Shown: one piece after another, positions 1 through 8,809 of the stretch
How the letters are laid out: each line of letters begins with the position of its first letter
How positions within the stretch are numbered: the first letter of the stretch is position 1
The notes under the pieces: generated by a model
What the model saw: the letters and a program-made list of their open reading frames with translations, nothing else
What the model was told of the DNA's origin: nothing
Database searches by the model: none
Assembly (NCBI RefSeq): GCF_013201665.1
Contig: NZ_CP053840.1
Coordinates: 1,922,001-1,986,000 of the forward strand
Reading direction: 5' to 3'
Origin: Arcobacter venerupis
GTDB lineage: Bacteria > Campylobacterota > Campylobacteria > Campylobacterales > Arcobacteraceae
Length of the DNA: 64,000 bases
Made by a program: the position numbers and the translations under genes

Positions 1-150
1 AGGAGTATTTTTATAAAAAGAATAATCAAAAGGTAAATATAAAACTGCTAAAAAAAGACCTAAATAGCTAAATATAAGAAATCTTGGAAAAATTCTTTTC
101 TCAAAGAAAATATCAAAAGTATCAAATTTTTGTATATTCAAATTAGTCAT
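1..150 (-). CDS. N-terminal part of a membrane protein, cut by the window edge
   Basis: An open frame runs from an ATG at 150 leftwards off the window, giving 50 residues. It starts MTNLNIQKFDTFDIFFEKR and then has a hydrophobic stretch at about residues 23-42 (FLIFSYLGLFLAVLYLP), so it looks like an inner-membrane protein with a short cytoplasmic N-terminus. The gene lies downstream of the small membrane protein at 248-400 on the same strand and may share its transcript. The family cannot be named from this fragment. Confidence 0.55.
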   Translation of the reverse strand, partial: MTNLNIQKFDTFDIFFEKRIFPRFLIFSYLGLFLAVLYLPFDYSFYKNTP

Positions 151-247
151 ATTTATTTCTTTTTTCTAAGGTAATTTATTATTACAAATTTTTACTATAT
201 TTATCCTATAGAAAATCAGAGAAAATATATAACAATATTCTTTATTA

Positions 248-400
248 TTAATCAAACCTTTTAAAATCATCATCTTGGCTTCCATCTTTTTTTCTATTTT
301 TAAATTTCCACATAGTTATAAAATACTTTACACTTGCAAAACTTAGGACAAATGCTATAAGAAACATTACAAGATAGATAAAAAAAGTTACTATTTCCAT
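248..400 (-). CDS. Small single-span membrane protein (50 aa)
   Basis: A complete 50-residue frame starts at ATG 398-400 behind an AGGATTTTCC ribosome-binding region and ends with TAA at 248-250. Residues 4-28 form one hydrophobic helix (VTFFIYLVMFLIAFVLSFAS). The tail is charged and hydrophilic (KNRKKDGSQDDDFKRFD). The layout resembles small accessory subunits of respiratory or transport complexes, but no family is recognised. It is transcribed toward the partial membrane protein at 1-150. Confidence 0.6.
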   Translation of the reverse strand: MEIVTFFIYLVMFLIAFVLSFASVKYFITMWKFKNRKKDGSQDDDFKRFD

Positions 401-467
401 GGAAAATCCTTTTTTTACAGTATAACTTAATTTTAAAATTTAAGTAAAAAATCTATCAAAGATAATC

Positions 468-476
468 TGCTATAAT
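468..476 (+). promoter_or_regulatory. Extended -10 promoter element (TGCTATAAT)
   Basis: TGCTATAAT is a perfect extended -10 box for a housekeeping sigma factor. It ends only seven bases before the ATG at 484, so the predicted transcription start falls on or next to the start codon. No Shine-Dalgarno sequence lies between them, which suggests a leaderless mRNA. Confidence 0.55.
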
Positions 477-483
477 CAATACT

Positions 484-1314
484 ATGAAAACATTTATTAT
501 ACAAAACTGGAACAAACTTTTATTAGTTACTCTTACCCTATTCGCCCTTTGTTTTGCTTTGACTTTTACTATTGATGACAATGCAAAAAGACTTGTTGAT
601 GATTCATTCAAACAATCTGTTATTGTATTTGGAAGTGCAAAAGCTTTAAATGCTGTGATTTCACTAGCGCAAGGAACGGAGTTAAATCTGCCTTTTGTAA
701 TAGTTGCAGTTGGAGAAATACTTGACCCTATAAATGACTTAGTTGAGCAATTTTCCCTTGTGATGTTAGCAAGTATGGTTTCACTTGGTATTCAAAAAAT
801 CTTGCTAAATTTTGTGACAAATGATATTTATAACTACATTTTATTTACTTTTATTATAGTTTTTAACATTTGGCTTTTTAAGCGATTTACAAATGATGAA
901 AGATTAAGAGATCTGTTTTTTAAAATTACTTTTATTCTTCTATTTTTAAGATTTGCAATTCCAATGATTGGTTATGTAAACGAAGTTTCTTACAACTATT
1001 TTGTAAAACCTCAATACAACATTGATGAGTTAAATCAAGATATTTTAAATGTAAAAGATGATGTTATTAAAATAAATCAAGAGACAATAACTCAAAAAGA
1101 AGAGAGTTCATTTTTCAATAAAGTTATGGAAAAATTTGACAGCAGTTATTATGAAAAAAAGGTTAATGACTACAAAGAAGCAGTTGATAATTCAAGCCAA
1201 TATATTATTGATTTAATCATAGTTTTTATTTTTCAAACTATACTTTTACCTATAATATTTTTGTATCTACTATACGCTTTTGTAAAATCAATATTTAATA
1301 TGAGGAAAAACTAA
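484..1314 (+). CDS. Hypothetical multi-pass membrane protein
   Basis: The 276-residue protein has a hydrophobic N-terminal segment (about 12-30), further membrane segments around 115-131 and 143-165, a soluble charged region (about 170-235, probably helical), and a C-terminal membrane segment (about 240-266). No catalytic motif or known family was recognised. The start has no ribosome-binding site but an extended -10 box immediately upstream. The stop overlaps the next gene's ATG (TAATG), so it is translationally coupled to the SDR gene; this gives no clear clue to function. Confidence 0.75.
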   Translation: MKTFIIQNWNKLLLVTLTLFALCFALTFTIDDNAKRLVDDSFKQSVIVFGSAKALNAVISLAQGTELNLPFVIVAVGEILDPINDLVEQFSLVMLASMVSLGIQKILLNFVTNDIYNYILFTFIIVFNIWLFKRFTNDERLRDLFFKITFILLFLRFAIPMIGYVNEVSYNYFVKPQYNIDELNQDILNVKDDVIKINQETITQKEESSFFNKVMEKFDSSYYEKKVNDYKEAVDNSSQYIIDLIIVFIFQTILLPIIFLYLLYAFVKSIFNMRKN

Positions 1315-2003
1315 TGAAAAAAAATATTTTAATCACAGGTTGTAGTTCTGGACTGGGACTTGCACTTACAAACTACTATTTAGAAAAAGGTTTTAGAGTT
1401 TATGGTATTAGTAGAACTAAATTAAACATTGAAAATATAAATTTCACTCATATTGTTTTTGATTTATCAGAAGTTTCAAAAATAAAAGAAATTTTAAGCC
1501 CAATTATTCAAGATATTTCGCAAATTGAAACCGTTTTCCTAAATGCTGGAATGTTGGGAAAGATTAGAGTTTTAGATGAGTTATCAACAAGTGAAATGCA
1601 AGAAGTATATAATGTAAATGTTTATGCAAACAAAGAACTTCTTGATATCTTAGAAAAAACAAAAGTAAAAAATATTTTAGCTATCTCTTCGGGAGCTTCA
1701 ATAACTGGTTATAAAGGTTGGGGTTCATACTCTTTGTCAAAAGCAGGAGTAAATATGCTAATAAATCTTTACTCATATGAGATGTTAAATACAAAACTTC
1801 TAGCAGTAGCTCCTGGGGTTATAAAAACAGCTATGACTGATTATATAAGATTTGAATTAGATGAAAATATTTTTCCATCTGCAAAAAAATTAAATGAAGG
1901 AGTTGTTCAAACTCCTGAAGAAACGGTTATTAAACTAGATAATTTAATAGATAGAATAGATGAATTTGAATCTGGCTCTTACGTGGATGTAAGAAAAATC
2001 TAA
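1314..2003 (+). CDS. Short-chain dehydrogenase/reductase (SDR family)
   Basis: This 229-residue protein has the classical SDR layout: an N-terminal Rossmann nucleotide-binding motif TGCSSGLG near residue 8, the NAG motif (LNAGML), a catalytic Ser in ISSGAS, and the YSLSK (YxxxK) active-site pair. It should be a cytoplasmic NAD(P)-dependent oxidoreductase; the substrate cannot be deduced. It overlaps the preceding membrane-protein gene by one base and converges on the MFS gene at 2007, with only three bases between their stops and no obvious terminator. Confidence 0.9.
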   Translation: MKKNILITGCSSGLGLALTNYYLEKGFRVYGISRTKLNIENINFTHIVFDLSEVSKIKEILSPIIQDISQIETVFLNAGMLGKIRVLDELSTSEMQEVYNVNVYANKELLDILEKTKVKNILAISSGASITGYKGWGSYSLSKAGVNMLINLYSYEMLNTKLLAVAPGVIKTAMTDYIRFELDENIFPSAKKLNEGVVQTPEETVIKLDNLIDRIDEFESGSYVDVRKI

Positions 2004-2006
2004 ATA

Positions 2007-3191
2007 TCAATGATGGGTTACTTCAGCTCTTCCAGCTTTTAATCCAAATAAGATTAATAATATAATAGCTACTATTAAAACTATTATTGAACTTGTCCAT
2101 GATTTTGTTATATCGAACATAAAACCCAATAAAATTGGTCCAACAGCTGCTAATAAATATCCAGCTGATTGGGACATTCCAGAAAGTTCTGCTGCTTTTT
2201 TTGCATGGGGAGTTCTTTGTGTAATAAATCCTATTGCAAGACTTATAGCTCCACCCATTCCAATTCCTATAAATACCATTGAAATAATTATTCCAAATGA
2301 AGATGTTACAAATAAAAATATTACCATTCCAGCTAAATAATTTAAAGAAATAATCGTAGCAATTAACTTTTGATGTTTGATTTTATTTGCAATTATAGGG
2401 ACTAAAAGAGTTGCAGGTAAAGCTACTAATTGAAATAATAATGCCATCATTCCAGCAAAATGACTATCTAACCCTTTAAAAATTATAATAGAAGGAATCC
2501 ATGCAATTAATGTATAAAATAAGAATGATTGAGTTCCCATATATAAAGTCACCCACCAAGCAAGTGGTGATTTCCATATTGTTTTACTTTGAATTCTTTT
2601 TTCTATTGCTAAGTCATCATTATTGTTATATTCTTCACTTTTTTTAAGTTGTGGTAACCATATTAATAAAGCAATAAAAGCTAGAATTCCCCACATAGCT
2701 AATGAAGTATTCCAACCTAAAACATTTGTTGCAGGAATACTAATTCCTGCTCCTAAGGCTGCAAATATACACATACTTGTTATATAAATACTTATAATAT
2801 TTCCAACATTTTTCTTAAATTTATGTTTTATTACACTAGGAATTAAAACATTACCAATGGCAATACCAAGTCCAATAAACATAGTACCTATAAATAATCC
2901 ATAAACATTTGTATAAGAACGAACTAGCTCTCCTATGATTATTAAAATAAGCCCACCTAACATGGTTAAACCATGTCCAAATTTATGATTCATTTTTGCA
3001 ACAAAAGGAGAAAATATTGCAAAAGCTAATAAAGGAAGTGTAGTAATAAGACCTGCCACACTATTACTTAAAGAGTATTCATTTTGTATCAAATCTGTAA
3101 TAGGCCCAACTGAAGTAATAGGCGCTCTTAGATTAAATGAAACAAGAAGTATTCCTAAAAAAACCATAAATAAATGTGAATTAAATTTCAT
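2007..3191 (-). CDS. MFS transporter of the CynX/NimT (cyanate permease-like) family
   Basis: The protein of about 394 residues has around twelve hydrophobic segments and the hallmark N-terminus of CynX-type carriers (VSFNLRAPITSVGPI). It is an inner-membrane major facilitator; the substrate is unknown. The longest frame starts at 3215, but the ATG at 3191 has a good AAAGGAAAC ribosome-binding site at correct spacing and avoids overlap with the upstream gene, so 3191 is preferred. It lies 13 bases downstream of a GntR/FadR-type regulator, which probably controls it. Confidence 0.85.
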   Translation of the reverse strand: MKFNSHLFMVFLGILLVSFNLRAPITSVGPITDLIQNEYSLSNSVAGLITTLPLLAFAIFSPFVAKMNHKFGHGLTMLGGLILIIIGELVRSYTNVYGLFIGTMFIGLGIAIGNVLIPSVIKHKFKKNVGNIISIYITSMCIFAALGAGISIPATNVLGWNTSLAMWGILAFIALLIWLPQLKKSEEYNNNDDLAIEKRIQSKTIWKSPLAWWVTLYMGTQSFLFYTLIAWIPSIIIFKGLDSHFAGMMALLFQLVALPATLLVPIIANKIKHQKLIATIISLNYLAGMVIFLFVTSSFGIIISMVFIGIGMGGAISLAIGFITQRTPHAKKAAELSGMSQSAGYLLAAVGPILLGFMFDITKSWTSSIIVLIVAIILLILFGLKAGRAEVTHH

Positions 3192-3204
3192 ATAGTTTCC
3201 TTTA

Positions 3205-3861
3205 TTAAATTTCAAAAATTTTATTTATTACTTCTTCTGCTTTTTTACTATCTTGTGAAGAAATAGCTTCATAAAGGTCTTTATGTAATTGGAAGATTAA
3301 CTCTTCTTCCATTTGAGTTAACTGCAATTTTTCTTCAATTGAAGTACAAATATATGAAGATATAGATTTATACAAATCATAAAAAATAGAATTATGAGAA
3401 GCTTTTGCAATACTTAAGTGAAACTCAATATCAGCTTCACTATTTTCTTTGAAAGAACCATTTGTTAAACTCTTATTTTCTAGTGTTTTTTTAATCTCTA
3501 TTAAATCACTTTGAGTTCTTCTTAAAGCTGCTAATTTAACAATTTCTCTCTCTAAATAAAATCTTACTTCATCTACTTCTGAAATTTTTGAATTACTTAA
3601 ACGATTTAAAATATTTGCTTCAAATCTGCTAGTTGCTAAAACGTAAGTTCCATCACCTTGTCGTGATTCTAAAACTCCTGCTTGAATTAAAGATTGAACT
3701 GCTTCACGAATTGTGTTTCTGCTAACTTCAAAGGCCTTAACTAAATCAGGCTCTGAGGGAATTTTTTCTCCTATTTTAAAAGTGCCTTTTTTAATAGCTT
3801 TTTCTATTTCAATTGATATTTGTTTTGGTAGTGATACTTTTATTGGTTTATTAATTTCCAT
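3205..3861 (-). CDS. GntR/FadR-family transcriptional regulator
   Basis: The 218-residue protein begins with a GntR winged helix-turn-helix (IGEKIPSEPDLVKAFEVSRN, then TIREAVQSLIQAGVLESRQG). An all-helical FCD ligand-binding domain follows (about 85-215; EVRFYLEREIVKLAALRR and H-containing helices). FCD regulators bind small carboxylates or similar metabolites, often via a metal. It is the first gene of an operon with the CynX-like transporter, so its ligand may be the transported compound. A 13-bp palindrome 25 bases upstream of the start is a likely autoregulatory operator. Confidence 0.9.
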   Translation of the reverse strand: MEINKPIKVSLPKQISIEIEKAIKKGTFKIGEKIPSEPDLVKAFEVSRNTIREAVQSLIQAGVLESRQGDGTYVLATSRFEANILNRLSNSKISEVDEVRFYLEREIVKLAALRRTQSDLIEIKKTLENKSLTNGSFKENSEADIEFHLSIAKASHNSIFYDLYKSISSYICTSIEEKLQLTQMEEELIFQLHKDLYEAISSQDSKKAEEVINKIFEI

Positions 3862-3886
3862 AATTTTGCCTAATATTCATAATTCA

Positions 3887-3899
3887 TCCAATCATTGGA
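3887..3899. promoter_or_regulatory. Perfect 13-bp palindrome, likely GntR operator
   Basis: TCCAATCATTGGA is a perfect inverted repeat around a central C. It lies just upstream of the GntR/FadR start at 3861. FadR-subfamily operators are short palindromes in this position, so autoregulation is inferred. Confidence 0.5.
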
Positions 3900-3944
3900 C
3901 AAGTTGAATAATAATAGAAATTTGCAGAAAAGTCAAATGAATGT

Positions 3945-3970
3945 AAAAAGCAGGAGTTACCCTGCTTTTT
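3945..3970. terminator. Bidirectional Rho-independent terminator
   Basis: A 10-bp perfect stem (AAAAAGCAGG / CCTGCTTTTT) encloses a 6-base loop. A/T tracts on both sides let it act in either direction. It sits directly after the stop of the leftward OFA transporter gene. Confidence 0.8.
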
Positions 3971-5224
3971 TTAGTGATTATGATGTTTTAATTTTTTCTT
4001 TTGAATTGATTTGATGTTTATAATCATAGCAATTGAAACTATAAATGCAAGGATAAAGAATCCTGCAAATACGTAAAGTGTTTGAGAGTATGAACCAGTT
4101 GCATCTTTTACCATTGAGATAATTAGTGGTCCAACAAGCCCAGCTGCTGCCCATGCTGTTAAAATATATCCATGAATTGCACCAAGTTCTTTTGTTCCAA
4201 AAATATCTCCGATATAGGCAGGAATTGAAGCAAATCCTCCACCATAACAAGTCATAATAAAGTATAAAACTACTTGAAATACAACTATCTCTTTAATTGA
4301 TGGCAACATATAAAATGCCACAATTTGAGTTGCAAAAAATATTACATATACAATTGGTCTTGTTAAATAATCACTTAATGATGCCCAAATAAGTCGCCCT
4401 GCTCCATTAAAAATTCCCATTAAACCAACGGCTGCAGCTGCAGCGATTGCAGTCATTCCTAAAACCTCTTGTAAAAGTGGAGAAGCAACTCCAATAATTG
4501 CAATACCACAAGTGATATTTATAAATAACATTATCCAAAGACCATAAAATCTAGGAGTTTTAACAGCTTCATTTAAACCAATGAAAGCTAAATCTTCTTT
4601 AATTTTCTTTTTACCCTCTTTGATTTTTTGCTCAAATCTTTTTGGTAAATACTCATCATGTGGTTTTTCAAGATATAAAGCAGAAGCAAACATTATCACA
4701 AAATAAGTTGCTCCCAGAATAAAAAATGTTCCAGAAATTCCAACAGCTTCAATCAAAATCTTAATCGTTGGTCCCCAAACAGCAGAAGCAAAACCAAATC
4801 CCATGATTGCAAGTCCTGTTGCCATTCCTCTTTTATCAGGAAACCATTTTACAAGTGTTGAAACTGGCGAAATATATCCAATTCCCAAACCACAACCACC
4901 TAAAACTCCATAGAAAAAGTATAACAACAGTTTTGATTCCATCATTATTGCTAGTCCTGAACCCATAGTTCCAAGACCAAAAAGTGAAGCTGCAATTATT
5001 GCAGAAACTCTTGGACCATTTTTTTCAACAAATTTTCCCATTAACGCAGCTGATAGTCCCAAAAAGAAAATGGCAACACTAAAAGCAATAGTAACATCTG
5101 TTAAATCCCAGTTCATTTGAGCTTGGATAGGTTTTACATAAACACTCCAAGCATAAACAGAACCAATACATATATGAACACCAACAGCACTTAAAGCCAT
5201 TAGCCAACGATTTTTTTCTACCAT
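3971..5224 (-). CDS. MFS transporter, OFA (oxalate/formate antiporter) family
   Basis: This 417-residue protein has about twelve membrane segments and the OFA-family N-terminal signature (WLMALSAVGVHICIGSVYAW). A cytoplasmic basic loop lies near residues 190-215 and a His/Lys-rich tail at the end. OFA carriers exchange or import small carboxylates; the substrate is not readable from sequence. The gene is monocistronic, ends at a strong terminator hairpin, and has an AT-rich leader upstream. Confidence 0.88.
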   Translation of the reverse strand: MVEKNRWLMALSAVGVHICIGSVYAWSVYVKPIQAQMNWDLTDVTIAFSVAIFFLGLSAALMGKFVEKNGPRVSAIIAASLFGLGTMGSGLAIMMESKLLLYFFYGVLGGCGLGIGYISPVSTLVKWFPDKRGMATGLAIMGFGFASAVWGPTIKILIEAVGISGTFFILGATYFVIMFASALYLEKPHDEYLPKRFEQKIKEGKKKIKEDLAFIGLNEAVKTPRFYGLWIMLFINITCGIAIIGVASPLLQEVLGMTAIAAAAAVGLMGIFNGAGRLIWASLSDYLTRPIVYVIFFATQIVAFYMLPSIKEIVVFQVVLYFIMTCYGGGFASIPAYIGDIFGTKELGAIHGYILTAWAAAGLVGPLIISMVKDATGSYSQTLYVFAGFFILAFIVSIAMIINIKSIQKKKLKHHNH

Positions 5225-5322
5225 TAATTAATCCCTAAATATAATATAGTTAGGATTTTAACGATTTTTTTTTATAACTAGATAAAAGTATTAAATTAAT
5301 TTACCTTTTATTCATTCTTATT

Positions 5323-5352
5323 AAAAAAGATTCAAATATCTGAATCTTTTTT
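5323..5352. terminator. Terminator hairpin overlapping the sstT stop
   Basis: A 12-bp perfect stem (AAAAAAGATTCA / TGAATCTTTTTT) has a 6-base loop. The stop codon of the leftward sstT gene lies inside the left arm, so the last codons are part of the terminator. Confidence 0.75.
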
Positions 5353-6549
5353 ATGACAAGCAGCTGTAAAAATTACATCAGTTGAAGAATTAAGTGCTGT
5401 TTCCATAGAATCTTGAAGAACACTAATTACAAATCCTATTGCCACAACTTGAAGGGCAACATCATTTGAGATACCAAATAAAGAACAAGCAAGAGGAATT
5501 AAAAGTAAAGAACCACCAGCAACTCCTGAAACTCCACAAGCAGCAATAGAAGCGATAATACTTAATAAAAGTGCCGTTCCAATATCAATACTAATTCCTA
5601 AAGTATGTACAGTAGCCAAAGTTAATACAGTAATTGTAACAGCTGCTCCAGCCATATTTATTGTTGCACCCAATGGAATAGAAATAGAATATGTATCTTC
5701 ATTTAAGTTGAGTTTTTTACATAAACTTAAATTTACAGGGATATTTGCAGCACTACTTCTAGTGAAAAAAGCTGTGATTCCACTTTCTTTAATACAAGTA
5801 AAAATCAAAGGAAATGGGTTTGATTTTGTTTTTAAATATACAATAATTGGATTAATAACAAAAGCTACAAATAGCATTGTTCCAACTAATACTAGTAACA
5901 ATTTAGAATAACTTAAAAGTGAAGTAAAACCTGTTTGGGCAAAGGTATCAGCAACAAGTCCAAAGATACCAAAAGGAGCAAGTTTTATTATGAAACCAAC
6001 AATTTTTGTAATACCTATTGATACATCTTCAAATACTTTTTTTGTTTCATTTGAACTATAATGCATTGCAAAACCAATTGCAATTGCCCATGCTAATATA
6101 CCTATAAAATTTCCACTTTGAAGTGCATTTATTGGATTATCAACAATATTAAATAAAACTGTTTTTAATACTTCTATAATATTTGTTGGATGAGTTAATG
6201 ACTCAGTAGTCCCTTCTAATAATACAAGATTAATAGGAAATAAGAAACTTACAACAACAGCAGTTAATGCAGATAAAAATGTTCCAATAAAATACAAAGT
6301 TAAAATTGGTTTCATACCAGTTTTTACACCAACTTCTTTTTTAATAATTGCAGAAGCAACTAAAATAAAAACCAAAATTGGAGCAATAGCCTTTAATGCT
6401 TTTACAAAAAGTGTTCCTAAAATTGAAAAAGACATAGCTAAATCTTTTGAAATCATGGCAACAACAACACCCAATACTATACCAACCAATATTTGTAATA
6501 CTAAATTACCATTTACATATCTTTCGATAATCCCATTTTTACGTTCCAT
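5332..6549 (-). CDS. sstT: Serine/threonine:Na+ symporter SstT
   Basis: The 405-residue polytopic protein matches the dicarboxylate/amino acid:cation symporter fold and the SstT branch ([16 protein letters not shown] near the N-terminus; [10 protein letters not shown] and [14 protein letters not shown] in the C-terminal transport core). It imports serine and threonine with sodium. The start is preceded by an AGGGGA-type ribosome-binding site. It stands alone and ends in its own terminator. A sodium-coupled uptake system is consistent with the NhaD sodium antiporter elsewhere in the window. Confidence 0.9.
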   Translation of the reverse strand: MERKNGIIERYVNGNLVLQILVGIVLGVVVAMISKDLAMSFSILGTLFVKALKAIAPILVFILVASAIIKKEVGVKTGMKPILTLYFIGTFLSALTAVVVSFLFPINLVLLEGTTESLTHPTNIIEVLKTVLFNIVDNPINALQSGNFIGILAWAIAIGFAMHYSSNETKKVFEDVSIGITKIVGFIIKLAPFGIFGLVADTFAQTGFTSLLSYSKLLLVLVGTMLFVAFVINPIIVYLKTKSNPFPLIFTCIKESGITAFFTRSSAANIPVNLSLCKKLNLNEDTYSISIPLGATINMAGAAVTITVLTLATVHTLGISIDIGTALLLSIIASIAACGVSGVAGGSLLLIPLACSLFGISNDVALQVVAIGFVISVLQDSMETALNSSTDVIFTAACHKKDSDI

Positions 6550-6634
6550 AAAAAAATCCCCTACTTAATAATTTCTAAAAGTTTCTAAGTATAGCTAAGA
6601 TATTTTTTAATATTGATTATCTGTTAATTATTTA

Positions 6635-7567
6635 TTAATTATCTATTAATTTCATTTTAAACACTAAATTTTTCAAGCTTTTTTCTTCATCTATTGCTAC
6701 AAATTCTTCTACATTTTCAAGTCTTTTTACAAATTTAAAAGATGGTGCAAACTCTGAGAATTTATTTTTTATAAAATCAGAATCAAGTTCAGGAGCATTT
6801 AAACACGATAAAATTGTACAGTCTGGAGCTGCTAATTCGTTTAATCTTCTGATTATTTTTTCATAATCTTTGCTAGCTTCAAAACTTCCCTTTTGAAAAG
6901 ATGGTGGATCAATTACGATAATCTCATAAGGCCCTTCTTTTTTGATTCTATTCCATGATTTTAAAATATCATAGGGTAAAAATTTTACTTTTTTTGTGTC
7001 TAAATTATTTAGATGATGATTTATTCTTCCCGTTGTTAGTGCATTTTTAGCCATATCAACATTTACAACTTTTAAAGCTCCACCACTTATAGCACTTACT
7101 GAAAAAGCGCAAGTATAAGAGAAAAGATTTAACACATTTTTATCTTTTGAAATCTCTTTTATAAAACTTCTTCCATTTTTCATATCTGGAAAAATTCCTA
7201 TATTTTGATTTGAAAAATTCAGCGCATATTTTAAACCATTTTCATAGGCAATGGGATTTTCAGGGATTTTTCCCCTTAGAATTTCATAAAGATTATCTTT
7301 TTTATATCTTCTTTGAATTATAAAAGTTTTAAAACCTTTTGTTGCATAAACCTCATCAAGTATTTTTGTTATCTCTTTTTGAGTATCAACATCAACTTCT
7401 TCAAAAAAAGTAGCCATTAAAATATCATTTATACTATCAACCACTAAGTAATTAAAATCATCATAAAAGTTCCCACGACCGTGAAAAACTCTCTTAAAAT
7501 CTACACTTTTATTTTCAAGATTTTTAAGAATTATCTCTTTTAATTTTTCTATATTTATACTATTCAA
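6635..7567 (-). CDS. RlmI-like class I SAM-dependent methyltransferase
   Basis: The 310-residue protein has a C-terminal Rossmann methyltransferase domain: SAM motif I in NLFSYTCAFSVSA (about residue 145), an acidic loop in VNVDMAKNAL, and a DPPSF catalytic motif (about residue 225), typical of the RlmI/RlmK rRNA methyltransferase group. The N-terminal 100 residues are diverged and no PUA domain is evident. Probable rRNA (cytosine or guanine) methylation is inferred from the family. Its start overlaps the end of greB by 8 bases. Confidence 0.8.
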   Translation of the reverse strand: MNSINIEKLKEIILKNLENKSVDFKRVFHGRGNFYDDFNYLVVDSINDILMATFFEEVDVDTQKEITKILDEVYATKGFKTFIIQRRYKKDNLYEILRGKIPENPIAYENGLKYALNFSNQNIGIFPDMKNGRSFIKEISKDKNVLNLFSYTCAFSVSAISGGALKVVNVDMAKNALTTGRINHHLNNLDTKKVKFLPYDILKSWNRIKKEGPYEIIVIDPPSFQKGSFEASKDYEKIIRRLNELAAPDCTILSCLNAPELDSDFIKNKFSEFAPSFKFVKRLENVEEFVAIDEEKSLKNLVFKMKLIDN

Positions 7568-8039
7568 ACTTATACTCTTTTATTGAAATTATTTTGTATT
7601 CGAAGAAGTTATCATTTATAGAAAATTCAAACTCTTCATTTAAAGTTTTATTTAACAAAGCTCTACCAACTGGAGATTTATTTGATATTTTATTTTCATT
7701 TGGATTTGTTTCGTGTGTTCCTAGAATTATAAAAGTTTTCTCTTTTTGAGTATTCAAATTTTCAACCACAACAACTGATCCAAAATTCACTCTTGTATGT
7801 GGAATCAAAGATATATCAATAACTTCACTATTATTTATAATCCTATCTAAAAAACCAAGTCTTTTATCGGTATTTCGTATCTGTTCTTTTGCAGATATAT
7901 ATTCAGCATTTTCACTTCTATCGCCAAGTTGAGCGGCGATTTCTTTCTCTTTCACCCAATAGGTTTTCTCTTTGAGTAAACCTTTGAACTCTTTTACTAT
8001 TTTTTCGAAACCATGTTTTGTAATTAAATCTTTTTGCAT
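7560..8039 (-). CDS. greB: Transcription elongation factor GreB-type
   Basis: This 159-residue protein has the Gre layout: an N-terminal antiparallel coiled coil (about 1-75) with the conserved tip region GDRSENAEYISAKEQ carrying the acidic residues that enter the polymerase secondary channel, and a C-terminal FKBP-like domain (about 80-158, SPVGRALL). GDRSENAEY resembles GreB more than GreA. It stimulates transcript cleavage by backtracked RNA polymerase. It is coupled by overlap to the downstream methyltransferase gene. Confidence 0.85.
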   Translation of the reverse strand: MQKDLITKHGFEKIVKEFKGLLKEKTYWVKEKEIAAQLGDRSENAEYISAKEQIRNTDKRLGFLDRIINNSEVIDISLIPHTRVNFGSVVVVENLNTQKEKTFIILGTHETNPNENKISNKSPVGRALLNKTLNEEFEFSINDNFFEYKIISIKEYKFE

Positions 8040-8051
8040 GGCGCAATTATA

Positions 8052-8351
8052 TTAAGTTTTTATATATTTCTTTGTTAATCTTGCATAATCGTAAAAATCA
8101 CTTAACATTAAATATCTCATTTGAACATCTTGGAACTTTTGAACAAGCATAAAATTTCCCTCATTAAACAAACTTACATCATGGATAAACTCTTTTGGAT
8201 ATTTTAATTTTTCCTCTTTTATTGAGGGAAAGCACTCCATAAAATCTAAAAAAAGAGCATTTATTATCTCTTCTTTCTGTGAAGTAGTATCTGTTAGAAA
8301 ATCTTTTACAGTTTCAAACTCTTGGCAAATTTCAATTAAACATTTGTGCAT
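8052..8351 (-). CDS. Hypothetical small protein
   Basis: A 99-residue, mostly helical protein with no recognised domain. It contains two cysteines (CLIEIC near the N-terminus, and MECF) and an aromatic-rich C-terminus (YLMLSDFYDYARLTKKYI). It overlaps the 3' end of the ArsC-fold gene by 16 bases and precedes greB by 12 bases, so it is probably co-transcribed with both. Its small size and coupling suggest an accessory partner, but no function can be assigned. Confidence 0.65.
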   Translation of the reverse strand: MHKCLIEICQEFETVKDFLTDTTSQKEEIINALFLDFMECFPSIKEEKLKYPKEFIHDVSLFNEGNFMLVQKFQDVQMRYLMLSDFYDYARLTKKYIKT

Positions 8352-8761
8352 GAGTCACTACTTGAACAGGTATTTAGTTTTTTGTTTGTATCTATATTTG
8401 TATTTAATAACTCGTTTATTTTTTCAATATCAAATCCACAAACTTTAACTCCATTTATATCTAACAATGGTCTTTTTATTAAAATTGGATTTTTTATCAT
8501 AAGAGTTATAGCTTCATCTTTTGACAAAGTGTTTATATCTATCTCTTTATCTCTTATTTGTGGAGCAAATGGATTAAATATATCAATTACATCTAAACCT
8601 TTGAAAAACTCACTTAGAGTCTCTTTTGACCATGAAGTATCAAGCAGACTTTTTACACTAAAAGATATGTTATGACTTTTTAATAACTCTTTTTGTTTAG
8701 CATTACCGCTACAACCAGTTTTTTCGTAAAACGTAAAATTATAGAATGTGAAATTGCTCAT
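8336..8761 (-). CDS. ArsC/Spx-fold protein (nitrogenase-associated protein-like)
   Basis: The 141-residue protein has the thioredoxin-like ArsC fold: an N-terminal strand followed by EKTGCSGNAKQKELL with the single active-site-type Cys, and a central SWSKETLSEFF region. The late KRPLLDINGVKVCGFD segment matches the RPL motif of this family. It most resembles the nitrogenase-associated ArsC relatives rather than true arsenate reductases. A Cys/Ser-rich C-terminus (NTCSSSDSCTNV) is unusual. No nif genes are visible in the window, so the role is open. Confidence 0.75.
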   Translation of the reverse strand: MSNFTFYNFTFYEKTGCSGNAKQKELLKSHNISFSVKSLLDTSWSKETLSEFFKGLDVIDIFNPFAPQIRDKEIDINTLSKDEAITLMIKNPILIKRPLLDINGVKVCGFDIEKINELLNTNIDTNKKLNTCSSSDSCTNV

Positions 8762-8809
8762 AATCTCTCTTTTTTACAGACTTATATGCAAATTCTATAC
8801 CTTATTATA

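Noticed and set aside
8346-8675. Rightward open frame of 109 codons opposite the ArsC-fold gene
   Set aside because: It is a mirror of the real leftward gene, without a ribosome-binding site or domain.
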